DNA from: a virus | Length of the DNA stretch: 27,293 nucleotides | Reading direction: 5' to 3' (one strand) | Virus record (IMG/VR): IMGVR_UViG_3300021961_000503 | Location: 1-27,293 of that record | Part shown: in pieces, positions 6,472-13,471 of the stretch | Layout of the letters: every line of letters begins with the position of its first letter | How positions within the stretch are numbered: the stretch's first letter is position 1 | The notes under the pieces: generated by a model | Told to the model about the DNA's origin: nothing | What the model saw: the letters and a program-made list of their open reading frames with translations, nothing else | Database searches by the model: none | Made by a program: the position numbers and the translations under genes

Positions 6472-7161
6472 TCATATCACTATAAAATTTCCTGACACAC
6501 TTATACGTTCTGCGTCAACCCAATATGAAGAAACATAGTGTTGTAAATTATTTGGAAAAATAAACATTAAATTTTCATAAGGTTGTACAGGAAATTCATT
6601 TCCTCTCAATGGAGTAATTGCTTCACCATTAATGAAACTTAATTGTCCTGCTCTTTTAGTGTTACTATCTGCCTGTACTGTAAATATTTCTTTAGGGACT
6701 TGACAAAATATAACAAACGATAATTTACCTGTATGTGTATGAGGCGGATTAAAATCGTGTTTTTGAGAAAAGTTTATCCATAGTGTATCTAATTTTAAAT
6801 TTCCTTGTCTATGTTTTTTTCTATCGTATTGAACATCTAAAATAGCATCAATACCTTCATAATCAGATCCATATTGTTGATACAATCCATCAAAAAATCT
6901 TTGAATATATGTTTTTAAATAAGGTTCTACTTTAAGTAGATATTCTTCTTTGTAGTGATATGAACGGCCGTATTTTAGATTACCAGCAAGACGTGGATTC
7001 CAGTCATCTTCTTGTATATTAAGTTTACGACCTTCTTCTATTAATTCTTTTGTGAATTTTGAATCAACTTCGGTTTGAAATATAGGGGGACTAAAAGGAT
7101 ATAATATCTTGTCGCCTGTTTGAGTTTGATAATATGCTACGTTTGTTATAAAGTCAGTCAT
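6472..7161 (-). CDS. 2OG-Fe(II) oxygenase-fold protein, HxH type (oxygenase 1)
   Basis: This 229-residue protein has the double-stranded beta-helix pattern of 2-oxoglutarate and Fe(II)-dependent oxygenases. The metal site is read as H141 and H143 (NPPHTHTGKLSFV) with the distal H208 (FPNNLQHYVSSYW). R219 (ERISVSGNF), 11 residues later, is the likely 2OG-binding arginine. The second ligand position holds His instead of the usual Asp, as I recall for the TIGR02466/PF13759-like subfamily. The N-terminal 80 residues hold IFQTEVDSKFTKELIEEGRK. It is the first gene of the enzyme cassette, after a 48-base AT-rich gap without a clear late-promoter element. AAGGTGA lies just before the ATG. The substrate is unknown. 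It is cytoplasmic, as no signal peptide is seen. Confidence 0.75.
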   Translation of the reverse strand: MTDFITNVAYYQTQTGDKILYPFSPPIFQTEVDSKFTKELIEEGRKLNIQEDDWNPRLAGNLKYGRSYHYKEEYLLKVEPYLKTYIQRFFDGLYQQYGSDYEGIDAILDVQYDRKKHRQGNLKLDTLWINFSQKHDFNPPHTHTGKLSFVIFCQVPKEIFTVQADSNTKRAGQLSFINGEAITPLRGNEFPVQPYENLMFIFPNNLQHYVSSYWVDAERISVSGNFIVI

Positions 7162-7209
7162 TCAATCACCTTCAATTTAATTATATAATATATAGTTTAA
7201 AAATAAAAA
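7162..7209. other. AT-rich gap between adhesin 3 and the enzyme cassette
   Basis: This is the longest non-coding gap in the window (48 bases). On the minus strand it holds a T-rich stretch right after the adhesin stop (ATTTTTATTTTT), preceded by a weak 4-bp inverted repeat, then TATATATTATATAATT and the AAGGTGA ribosome-binding site. There is no NATAAATA element. It may act as a weak terminator or a non-standard promoter. Confidence 0.3.
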
Positions 7210-8877
7210 TTAGTATTGCACTATTACAATTCCTTTACCACCTGCACCACCGTCTGAATCTGCTAAATTACCTGGCCAAGGATGACCTGCAGGACCTACA
7301 TCTCTACTTCCACCACCACCACCACCTTTATTTGCTTGTCCAGCTTGTCCACCTACACCTTGAGCGCTTGGGCTAGGATTATATCCACCATTTCCTCCAC
7401 CACCTTGTCCACCTGTTGATCCTCGACATATAGTTTGAGCACCACCACCTCCACCTCCAGCATAATAAACAGAAGTTATACCATCCGCAATTGTATAAGC
7501 TCTACCTATACCACCTGGTCCAGCTTGACCTGTAGGAGAACCTGGATTTATAACAGGACTACCTGCAGCGCCAGCACCACCACCACCACCACCTTCAGCA
7601 CCACAAGGATTTCCTCCTGCTCCTCCAGCATTACCAAATCCATATGTGCCTGAATCACCTCCTTGAATTGGTTGAGTAGCACTACCACCAGATGTAGGAT
7701 ATGGTACACTACCATTCATAGCACCACCGCCACCTGAACCTCCAGCACCTCCACATCTACCAGGAACGTTATAACTACCTCCACGTCCACCACCTTTTGC
7801 AGTTAATGTACCAAATATTGAATCTTGTCCAGCAACAGCTGCATTAATAGGTTCTCCGCCAGCACCACCGCAACCAACTGTAACTGAAACTGTACCGCCT
7901 GGAGTAACAGGATATCCTGGTCTATAAATTAATCCACCAGCACCACCAGCACCTCCAACTTGTCCTCCACCTCCGCCTCCACCAGCAACCACTAACACAT
8001 TAACGGAAGTAACTCCTGATGGTACACTAAAGGTACCAGATGAAGTAAATGATTGTACATTGTAAGGTGTTTCTGTAATAGAAAAAGCACGACTGCTTAT
8101 ATTTGAATTTGCGTCTGATGCTCTTAACGTAAAATTTGTAGTTGTGTTGCTTGAAATATTGGTTGTTAAAGTTCCCGTAATTCTATATTTTGAAACACCA
8201 TCTTCATTTACTGTTGTTGCAGACAATCCAGCAGGTAAAGCACCTGATATAATTTCAAAAGTTACGTTAGAAGCTGATTCAGGATCATATGCTTGAATGT
8301 CTATTGTAGAAATTGTAGTTTGTTCCTGAAAAGAACCAACTGAACCTGAAGCTGTATTAAATATTGGAGAAGCATCTACGTTGATTTGATTTCTTAAAAT
8401 TGCTTGTGTACCATTTGAACCATATATTCTTACATCATAAGGTTCATTAGCATTTGATAAACTTGATTTAGCGATAACTGCTGTAATTTGAGTAGCACTA
8501 TCTACTGTTACCGTATCAAAATCTACTTCAGATCCTCCGTCTGTAACTAAAACAGCAGTAGCACCTGTTAAATTTGTTCCTGTTATTGTAAAAGTATGAT
8601 TTCCTGTACCATCACCTGTTAAGGCGTTAGTTGGTGATACGGAAGATAAGGTGACAGCTTGCGTTCCTACATTACTTGCAGCAATTTTTTTAAGTATACC
8701 AGCACTTGAATCATAAATTAAAATATAATCACTTGCAGCAGCTGCTTCACTTAATTCTGTTTGACCTGTAATAGAAGTGATATCTAAATGTTCATCACTA
8801 ATTACGTCATCACCTAGTTTAGTAGCGTCAATTGCGTCAGCGCCTATACCTGTTTTTGTTATCTTTGTAAGTGCCAT
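7210..8877 (-). CDS. Glycine-rich tail-fibre adhesin 3 (555 aa)
   Basis: This is the third paralogue. It starts MALTKITKTGIGADAIDATK, with a shaft-type DAIDATKLGDDVISDEHL segment, then the YILIYDSSAGILKKI linker at 51-65. The IPT/TIG-like domain is at 76-168 (LSSVSPTNALTGDGTGNHTF), the Ig/cadherin-like domain at 170-269, and the glycine-rich tip at 274-555. The tip holds RPGYPVTPGGTVSVTVGCGG, the YTIADGITSVYYAGGGGGG motif, and ends GGKGIVIVQY. Conserved cysteines sit in the loops (VGCG, GRCGG, NPCGAEGG). The likely role is receptor recognition at a fibre tip. GGN codon runs appear as CCA/CAC triplet tracts on the plus strand and could change length without a frameshift. AAAGGAAAG precedes the ATG. 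It is the last adhesin before the enzyme cassette. Confidence 0.82.
   Translation of the reverse strand: MALTKITKTGIGADAIDATKLGDDVISDEHLDITSITGQTELSEAAAASDYILIYDSSAGILKKIAASNVGTQAVTLSSVSPTNALTGDGTGNHTFTITGTNLTGATAVLVTDGGSEVDFDTVTVDSATQITAVIAKSSLSNANEPYDVRIYGSNGTQAILRNQINVDASPIFNTASGSVGSFQEQTTISTIDIQAYDPESASNVTFEIISGALPAGLSATTVNEDGVSKYRITGTLTTNISSNTTTNFTLRASDANSNISSRAFSITETPYNVQSFTSSGTFSVPSGVTSVNVLVVAGGGGGGGQVGGAGGAGGLIYRPGYPVTPGGTVSVTVGCGGAGGEPINAAVAGQDSIFGTLTAKGGGRGGSYNVPGRCGGAGGSGGGGAMNGSVPYPTSGGSATQPIQGGDSGTYGFGNAGGAGGNPCGAEGGGGGGAGAAGSPVINPGSPTGQAGPGGIGRAYTIADGITSVYYAGGGGGGAQTICRGSTGGQGGGGNGGYNPSPSAQGVGGQAGQANKGGGGGGSRDVGPAGHPWPGNLADSDGGAGGKGIVIVQY
7575..7593 (-). repeat. In-frame (GGT)n triplet tract in adhesin 3
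   Basis: The plus strand reads CAC repeated about six times, which encodes a run of glycines on the minus strand. A second tract lies at 7310-7326. Loss or gain of a unit would change tip length by one glycine without a frameshift. Confidence 0.6.
7982..8076 (-). repeat. Dispersed repeat copy A inside adhesin 3
   Basis: These 95 bases encode the start of the glycine-rich tip (FTSSGTFSVPSGVTSV region). They match 10087-10181 over the full length with few differences, and 12223-12296 over the first 74 bases. The match is close at the DNA level, so it could support homologous recombination between adhesin genes. Confidence 0.75.
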
Positions 8878-8888
8878 TTACTTTCCTT

Positions 8889-9329
8889 TTACTTTTCTTC
8901 TGGTATCTCTTTAATCCTTTGTACTATTCTTTGTATCATTTCATCAAGGTAGTCAAGGTCGGCCGAGAAACCAATGTGAGGAATACGTATTTTTTTACCA
9001 TTCTCATCTTTACTTTCTCTAAAACCTTGCACACTTGTACCAATTCTTTCATTTTTAGTGAATTGGTGCCATAACGAAGTTTCAATGGGTTTCATAGGTA
9101 TTTGTTCTATTTGAAACCTTGTCTTTAATTCTTCAGCAAATATTGAACAAGGAACCATTCCTCTTGCGTTCAATAAATCAATAATTTCTTTTACTACTTT
9201 TTTATCACTATCAGTAATATTACCGTAGTCATAATTTGGTTGTATTGCCTCACCTGTCATATTAGAGGCCATTTTACCATCAGTACCCTCATTAGGGTTC
9301 TTTACTCCAAACTTTTCTTCTTCAGCCAT
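8889..9329 (-). CDS. Conserved-type acidic protein between two adhesins, function unknown
   Basis: This 146-residue protein begins MAEEEKFGVKNPNEGTDGKM. It is unlike its neighbours: rich in Glu, Lys, Asp and Ile with a mixed alpha/beta look. Residues 40-60 hold a helix (DKKVVKEIIDLLNARG), 65-80 hold a second (FAEELKTRFQIEQI), and the C-terminus is a long amphipathic helix (LDYLDEMIQRIVQRIKEIP). There is no signal peptide, membrane segment or known catalytic motif. It shares a late promoter with adhesin 3, whose ATG follows its stop after 11 bases. Phage adhesins often have a small dedicated assembly or chaperone protein next to them, and that is the most plausible idea here, but nothing in the sequence proves it. 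I do not recognise a named family. I used the ATG start rather than the TTG six bases upstream. Confidence 0.7.
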   Translation of the reverse strand: MAEEEKFGVKNPNEGTDGKMASNMTGEAIQPNYDYGNITDSDKKVVKEIIDLLNARGMVPCSIFAEELKTRFQIEQIPMKPIETSLWHQFTKNERIGTSVQGFRESKDENGKKIRIPHIGFSADLDYLDEMIQRIVQRIKEIPEEK

Positions 9330-9339
9330 TTTCAATTTA

Positions 9340-9343
9340 CTCC
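9340..9343 (-). promoter_or_regulatory. Ribosome-binding site GGAG deciding the start at 9329
   Basis: AAAGGAGT on the minus strand lies 10 bases before the ATG at 9329. A TTG at 9335 would be only 4 bases away, which is too close for normal initiation, so the ATG is preferred. Confidence 0.6.
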
Positions 9344-9367
9344 TTTAAAATAATGTTTATATAATAC

Positions 9368-9375
9368 TATTTATT
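9368..9375 (-). promoter_or_regulatory. Late promoter variant AATAAATA upstream of the 146-residue gene
   Basis: On the minus strand this reads AATAAATAG. It overlaps the stop codon of adhesin 2 by one base. It lies about 38 bases before the next ATG and gives a normal leader with a clear GGAG, so it probably drives the 146-residue gene and adhesin 3. Confidence 0.5.
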
Positions 9376-10913
9376 TAGTATTTAACGATTACGATTCCTT
9401 TTCCGCCTTGCCCTTGAGCAGTTCCGCCAACAGGTTGACCTCCACCACCTCCGCCTTTATTTGCCTCACCAGCTCTAGGAGAAGGACCAACTCCGTCTCC
9501 TCCACCACCACAACCTCCTAAACGTGATGTAGCAGGACCTAGTTCACCATATCCGCCTCCACCACCAGCATAATACACTGGAGTTGCACCATCAGCAATT
9601 GTATAAGCTTTTCCTGCACCACCATAACCATATAAACCTGAAGTAGGTGATTGATCGTTACCTCCTGGACCTCCTCCAGCACCAGCACCGCCACCGCCAC
9701 CAGCACCACTACCTGAAGGCCCTGGACCAGCACCGCCTGGGGTACCAAATCCATAAGTACCAGAATTACCTGGTTGAGTAGGTTGAGTTGCAGGTCCGCC
9801 TGGTGCACCTCCACCATCTCTACCTGCACCACCGCCTGAACCACCTGTTTGACCTGGACTACTAATGTGATGTCCTCCACCACCCCCACCTTTAGCAGTC
9901 AATGTTCCAAATCCTGAATCTTGTCCTATAATACCGTGAGCAGCACTAGGTGAATTATCTGTAACAGTAGAGTGAGCCCCACCACAACCAACTGTAACTG
10001 AAACTGTTCCGCCTGGTGTAACAGGATAACCTGGCATATAAATTAATCCTCCAGCACCACCGCCGCCAACTGAAGCCCCACCTCCTCCAGCAACTACTAA
10101 CACATCAACGGAAGTAACTCCTGATGGCACACTAAAGGTACCAGATGATGTAAATGATTGTACATTGTAAGGTGTTTCTGTTATTGAAAATGCTCTTGTG
10201 CTTGTATTTGAATTTGCGTCTGACGCTCTTAAAGTAAAGTTTGAAGTTGTATTACTTGAAATATCAGTCGTTAAAGTTCCTGTAATTCTATATTTTGAAA
10301 CGCCATCTTCATTAACGGTAGTTGCTGATAAACCAGCAGGTAAAGAGCCTGATATAATTTCAAAAGTTACGTTACCAGTAGATTCTGGATCAGCGGCCAC
10401 AATGTTTATAGTAGAAATAGTAGTTTGTTCCTGAAAAGAACCAACTGAACCTGAAGCAGTTTGAAAAACTGGTTGTGCGTTTATGTTAATTTGATCTGCT
10501 AATGTAGATGATAATCCTGTAGCAGAAATTACTTTTACATCATAAGGTTCATTATCATTAGATAAACTTGAAACAGCAATCACTCCTGTTATTTGTGTGC
10601 TATTATCTACTGTTACCGTATCAAAATTTACTTCAGCCCCAGCAGCAGTTAATAATTTAGCACTTGCACCTGAAAAACCTGTTCCTGTAATAGTGAAAGT
10701 TGCATTACCTGTACCATCTCCTGTGTTAACGTTAGTAGGTGATACACTTGATATTAAAGGAACGTTTAATAAATTTACTTGTGATATTTTTTTAAGAGTA
10801 CCAGTGCTTGCGTCATAGATAAGTGTATAATCTCCTGAAGCAACATTTGCCCCCAAATCAGTTAATCCTGTTACTATACTTTCGTCTAAATTTGATTGTC
10901 TTACTTTTGCCAT
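9375..10913 (-). CDS. Glycine-rich tail-fibre adhesin 2 (512 aa)
   Basis: This is the shortest of the three adhesins. It lacks an N-terminal TGDGST module and begins MAKVRQSNLDESIVTGLTDL. The linker TLIYDASTGTLKKI is at 30-43, the IPT/TIG-like domain at 53-146, the Ig/cadherin-like domain at 147-246, and the glycine-rich tip at 251-512. The tip opens VQSFTSSGTFSVPSGVTSVD, includes MPGYPVTPGGTVSVTVGCGG and VYYAGGGGG, and ends GGKGIVIVKY. Over the 130 residues from the Ig-like domain into the tip it differs from adhesin 3 at only 13 positions, while the glycine-rich loops differ widely. That is the pattern of a duplicated receptor-binding protein with variable loops. Its start is five bases from a GATAAATA late promoter with no ribosome-binding site. 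Confidence 0.82.
   Translation of the reverse strand: MAKVRQSNLDESIVTGLTDLGANVASGDYTLIYDASTGTLKKISQVNLLNVPLISSVSPTNVNTGDGTGNATFTITGTGFSGASAKLLTAAGAEVNFDTVTVDNSTQITGVIAVSSLSNDNEPYDVKVISATGLSSTLADQININAQPVFQTASGSVGSFQEQTTISTINIVAADPESTGNVTFEIISGSLPAGLSATTVNEDGVSKYRITGTLTTDISSNTTSNFTLRASDANSNTSTRAFSITETPYNVQSFTSSGTFSVPSGVTSVDVLVVAGGGGASVGGGGAGGLIYMPGYPVTPGGTVSVTVGCGGAHSTVTDNSPSAAHGIIGQDSGFGTLTAKGGGGGGHHISSPGQTGGSGGGAGRDGGGAPGGPATQPTQPGNSGTYGFGTPGGAGPGPSGSGAGGGGGAGAGGGPGGNDQSPTSGLYGYGGAGKAYTIADGATPVYYAGGGGGYGELGPATSRLGGCGGGGDGVGPSPRAGEANKGGGGGGQPVGGTAQGQGGKGIVIVKY
10087..10181 (-). repeat. Dispersed repeat copy B inside adhesin 2
   Basis: This is the counterpart of 7982-8076. Both span 95 bases without a gap in my alignment and share long identical words, for example actaaaggtaccagatga. 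It marks the junction between the Ig-like domain and the variable glycine-rich tip. Confidence 0.75.
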
Positions 10914-10918
10914 ATCTA

Positions 10919-10926
10919 TATTTATC
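10919..10926 (-). promoter_or_regulatory. Late promoter variant GATAAATA upstream of adhesin 2
   Basis: On the minus strand this reads GATAAATA and shares its first G with the TAG stop of the 198-residue gene. Only five bases lie between it and the ATG of adhesin 2, and no ribosome-binding site is present. At T4-like spacing the transcript would start at or next to the A of the ATG. Confidence 0.55.
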
Positions 10927-11522
10927 TACGCAGGTAGTTCCCTAATTTGTATTACATCCGAAGCTGCAGGTGCAGTTCCAAATGTTAAAGTTGTTCCTGA
11001 TACTGTATAATCAGTTGTTGGAGTTTGAATCACTCCGTTAATAGACACTAAACATTGTGCCGCTGTTACTCCACTTGTAACTGTAAATCCTACTGTTGAA
11101 CCATCGCCTGTTGCCGTTCTACTTACACTGGCCGCAACGATATTACTTGTTTGTATTTTCTTTAATGAAGAAGCACTTACATCATATAGTAAGAAGAAAT
11201 CCCCACTTGCAGCTCTTTCTGCTAATTCTGTTTGAGAAGTAATCATCGCCGTAGTGGCCTGTAATACATCTCTAGCAAATCCTAAATATTGTACATAAAT
11301 TACATCACCTGTTGTCGGTGCTTCTGTAAAGATAAGTGAAGAACCTCCACCTGATATTGTGTATCCAACTTCTGGTTCTTGTACAACACCAGCAACGGAT
11401 ACGATAATTGAAGAAGATGAACCTACTGTATAAGTTAAACTAAAAGTCGTAGTTGAACTATCAGCAGTAAGTGTCTGCTTCTCAAATGCGCCGTAACTTG
11501 GTTGTCTTCCTATATATGCCAT
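10926..11522 (-). CDS. Short fibre protein with two TGDGST-type modules
   Basis: This 198-residue protein begins MAYIGRQPSYGAFEKQ, like the anchor of adhesin 1. It contains two copies of the same beta module, at about 15-80 (TTFSLTYTV, VAGVVQEP, GYTISGG, IFTEAPTTGDVIYV) and 136-196 (ATGDGSTVGFTV, INGVIQTPTTDYTVSG, LTFGTAPAASDVIQIR). Between them lies the LLYDVSASSLKKI linker found in the adhesins. It lacks the IPT, Ig and glycine-rich parts, so it looks like an adhesin base without a tip: either a connecting subunit or a shortened paralogue. Its ribosome-binding site AAAGGAA overlaps the end-to-start junction. Nine bases separate its stop codon-side partner, adhesin 1, from its start, and the two share the tandem promoter at 13851. 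Confidence 0.75.
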   Translation of the reverse strand: MAYIGRQPSYGAFEKQTLTADSSTTTFSLTYTVGSSSSIIVSVAGVVQEPEVGYTISGGGSSLIFTEAPTTGDVIYVQYLGFARDVLQATTAMITSQTELAERAASGDFFLLYDVSASSLKKIQTSNIVAASVSRTATGDGSTVGFTVTSGVTAAQCLVSINGVIQTPTTDYTVSGTTLTFGTAPAASDVIQIRELPA

Positions 11523-11531
11523 TTAATTCCT

Positions 11532-13445
11532 TTAATACCTTACTATTACAATTCCTTTACCGCCACTACCAGAACCAGGAGCAGCATCTCTAACACCGCC
11601 TGATCCTCCACCTCTATTTGCAGTAGCATTTCCTGAACCAGGAGAAGGTCCTCCGCCAGCAGTTCCACCGCCTTGGCCGCCTTGTCCTGCTGTACCACAA
11701 CCACCATTATTTCCTCCTCCACCACCAGCATAATACACTGGAGTTGTTCCGTCAGCGATTGTATAAGCTCTTCCTACACCTCCTTGGCCTCCTGTAGTAG
11801 TGCTTGTAGTACCTCCAACTGCGCCAGCACCTCCTCCTCCACCACCACCTTGTGCTGGACCACCAGTACCACCGTTATTTCCAAATCCATAAGTACCAGA
11901 ATCTCCTGGTTGCGTAGGTTGAGTTGCTGTACCACCTGATCCAGTTACTGCGCCTCCACCACCCGATCCACCTGGAGTAACTGGATTTGAACCAGAATCT
12001 TTTCCTCCTGCACCACCACCTTTTGCAGTTAATGTACCAAATACTGAATCTTGACCTGAATTTCCTGCACTATCAGGTGTGCCTTGAGGAGCAGCTCCAC
12101 AACCAACGGTAACTGAAACTGAACCACCTGGTGTAACAGGGAATCCTGGTCTATAAATTAATCCACCAGCACCTCCACCACCTGTACCTGAACCTGAATG
12201 AGCTTTTGCACCTGATCCTCCTCCAGCAACCACTAACACATCAACGGAAGTTACGCCTGATGGTACACTAAACGTACCAGATGAAGTAAATGATTGAGTT
12301 ACAGGAGCTAAAATTGTAATAGTAAATTGTCTTGTACTTGTATTTGACGCTGCGTCAAAAGCTCTTATAGTAAATGTAGATGTTGTATTTCCACCTACAG
12401 CACTAAATCCTGAAATTTGATATTTTGAAACACCATCTTGGTTAACTGTGGTTGCACTAGCACCAGTTGGCAAAGAACCTGAATACAGTTCAAAAGTTAC
12501 GTTACCAGCAGATTCAGGATCAGCAGCAACAACTGTTAAAGTTGTAGAGCTTCTTGTACTATCGGTAACAGTACCTAAAGACCCAGCAGCAGTTTGAAAC
12601 ACTGGTTGTGCGTCAATAGAAATTTGATTTGTTAAAGAAGATGATAAAGCACTACCATTGGTTACTTTAATTCCATAATTTTCATTTGCATTACTTAAAG
12701 ATGATTTAGCAATCACTCCTGTAATTTGTGTAGATGAATCTCTTGTAACAGTATCAAAAGAAACTTCGGCACCTGCAGATGTTAAAAGTTTTGCTGTAGC
12801 ACCTGAGTCAAATCCTTCTCCTGTAATAGTCAAAGTAGCATTACCTGTACCATCACCTGTTGTAACGTTAGTAGGCGATACACTTGAAATGGTTGGAACA
12901 GCTAGAGCAACATATTGTCTTTTAATTTTTTTAAGAGTACCAGCACTTGCGTCATAGATTAAAAGATAATCTGTGTTTGCGGCCTCTTCAGATAATTCTG
13001 TATTACCTGTAATAACAGTTGTTGCAAAATGTTCATTACTGATTGCTTCATCGGCAATTTTAGCATTAGTAACAGCATCAGCATAAATTTTTGCTGTTGT
13101 AACGGCCGTGTCTTGTAATTTTGCAGTTGTAACTGTATTGTCTCCAATACCTGCAACGGCCTCTATTCTTCTTGGATTGATAACATAGATAGATTGACTT
13201 GCTTCTGGAGCAGTATTAAATGTAATTCTTCTTAAATTATTTGATCCGTCAAGGCCAACTGTATAAGACGCACCAGAACCTGGTTCTTGTCTTACGTTAT
13301 CTACAAATACCTGAATATCATTTTCACCACCAGCAGGTATATCAGTTGTAATATCAAAAGTGGTAGTAGAACCATCGCCTGTAAAGGTGTATTTTGAAGC
13401 AACACCTGATAAGACTTGTTCTGGTCCTTTTCCTACATATGCCAT
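11532..13445 (-). CDS. Glycine-rich tail-fibre adhesin 1 (637 aa)
   Basis: Modular adhesin. Residues 1-18 are a short MAYVGKGPEQ anchor. Residues 19-90 are a TFTGDGST beta module. Residues 104-137 are a TAKLQDTAVTTAKIYADAV shaft repeat. About 159-174 is the LLIYDASAGTLKKI motif shared with its paralogues. Residues 183-277 look like an IPT/TIG domain (ISSVSPTNVTTGDGTGNATL). Residues 280-378 look like an Ig/cadherin-type domain (ADPESAGNVTFELYSGSLP). From 384 to the end is a glycine-rich domain that opens SFTSSGTFSVPSGVTSVDVL and closes GGKGIVIVRY. Glycine-rich C-termini of this kind serve as receptor-binding tips in T-even-type adhesins. A strong AGGAG lies 10 bases before the ATG. The best reading is a host-receptor adhesin; the receptor is unknown. 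Confidence 0.82.
   Translation of the reverse strand: MAYVGKGPEQVLSGVASKYTFTGDGSTTTFDITTDIPAGGENDIQVFVDNVRQEPGSGASYTVGLDGSNNLRRITFNTAPEASQSIYVINPRRIEAVAGIGDNTVTTAKLQDTAVTTAKIYADAVTNAKIADEAISNEHFATTVITGNTELSEEAANTDYLLIYDASAGTLKKIKRQYVALAVPTISSVSPTNVTTGDGTGNATLTITGEGFDSGATAKLLTSAGAEVSFDTVTRDSSTQITGVIAKSSLSNANENYGIKVTNGSALSSSLTNQISIDAQPVFQTAAGSLGTVTDSTRSSTTLTVVAADPESAGNVTFELYSGSLPTGASATTVNQDGVSKYQISGFSAVGGNTTSTFTIRAFDAASNTSTRQFTITILAPVTQSFTSSGTFSVPSGVTSVDVLVVAGGGSGAKAHSGSGTGGGGAGGLIYRPGFPVTPGGSVSVTVGCGAAPQGTPDSAGNSGQDSVFGTLTAKGGGAGGKDSGSNPVTPGGSGGGGAVTGSGGTATQPTQPGDSGTYGFGNNGGTGGPAQGGGGGGGAGAVGGTTSTTTGGQGGVGRAYTIADGTTPVYYAGGGGGNNGGCGTAGQGGQGGGTAGGGPSPGSGNATANRGGGSGGVRDAAPGSGSGGKGIVIVRY
12223..12296 (-). 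repeat. Dispersed repeat copy C inside adhesin 1
   Basis: This is a shorter and more diverged 74-base counterpart of copies A and B. The similarity stops just before the Ig-like domain, where adhesin 1 differs from the other two. Confidence 0.7.
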
Positions 13446-13471
13446 CTATCTATCTCTCCTAATAAATTTTA

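Noticed and set aside
7195-7225. Possible rho-independent terminator after adhesin 3
   Set aside because: The stem is only about four base pairs with no G-C strength; only the T-rich run is terminator-like. It is kept as a remark on the gap, not as a called terminator.
8871-9074. Plus-strand 67-codon frame rich in Phe and Tyr, which could look like a membrane peptide
   Set aside because: It is antisense to the 146-residue gene and its start region; the hydrophobic look comes from reading Lys/Glu codons backwards.
9539-9889. Open frame of 116 codons on the minus strand inside adhesin 2, in another frame
   Set aside because: It is a Val/Leu/Gln-rich shadow of GGN codon runs read out of frame; the adhesin frame is continuous and domain-like. 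The 61-codon frame at 11546-11731 is the same artefact.
7310-12000. Regular CCA/CAC-rich repeats resembling a CRISPR or satellite array
   Set aside because: They are glycine codons in three long open frames, with no constant repeat and spacer length.
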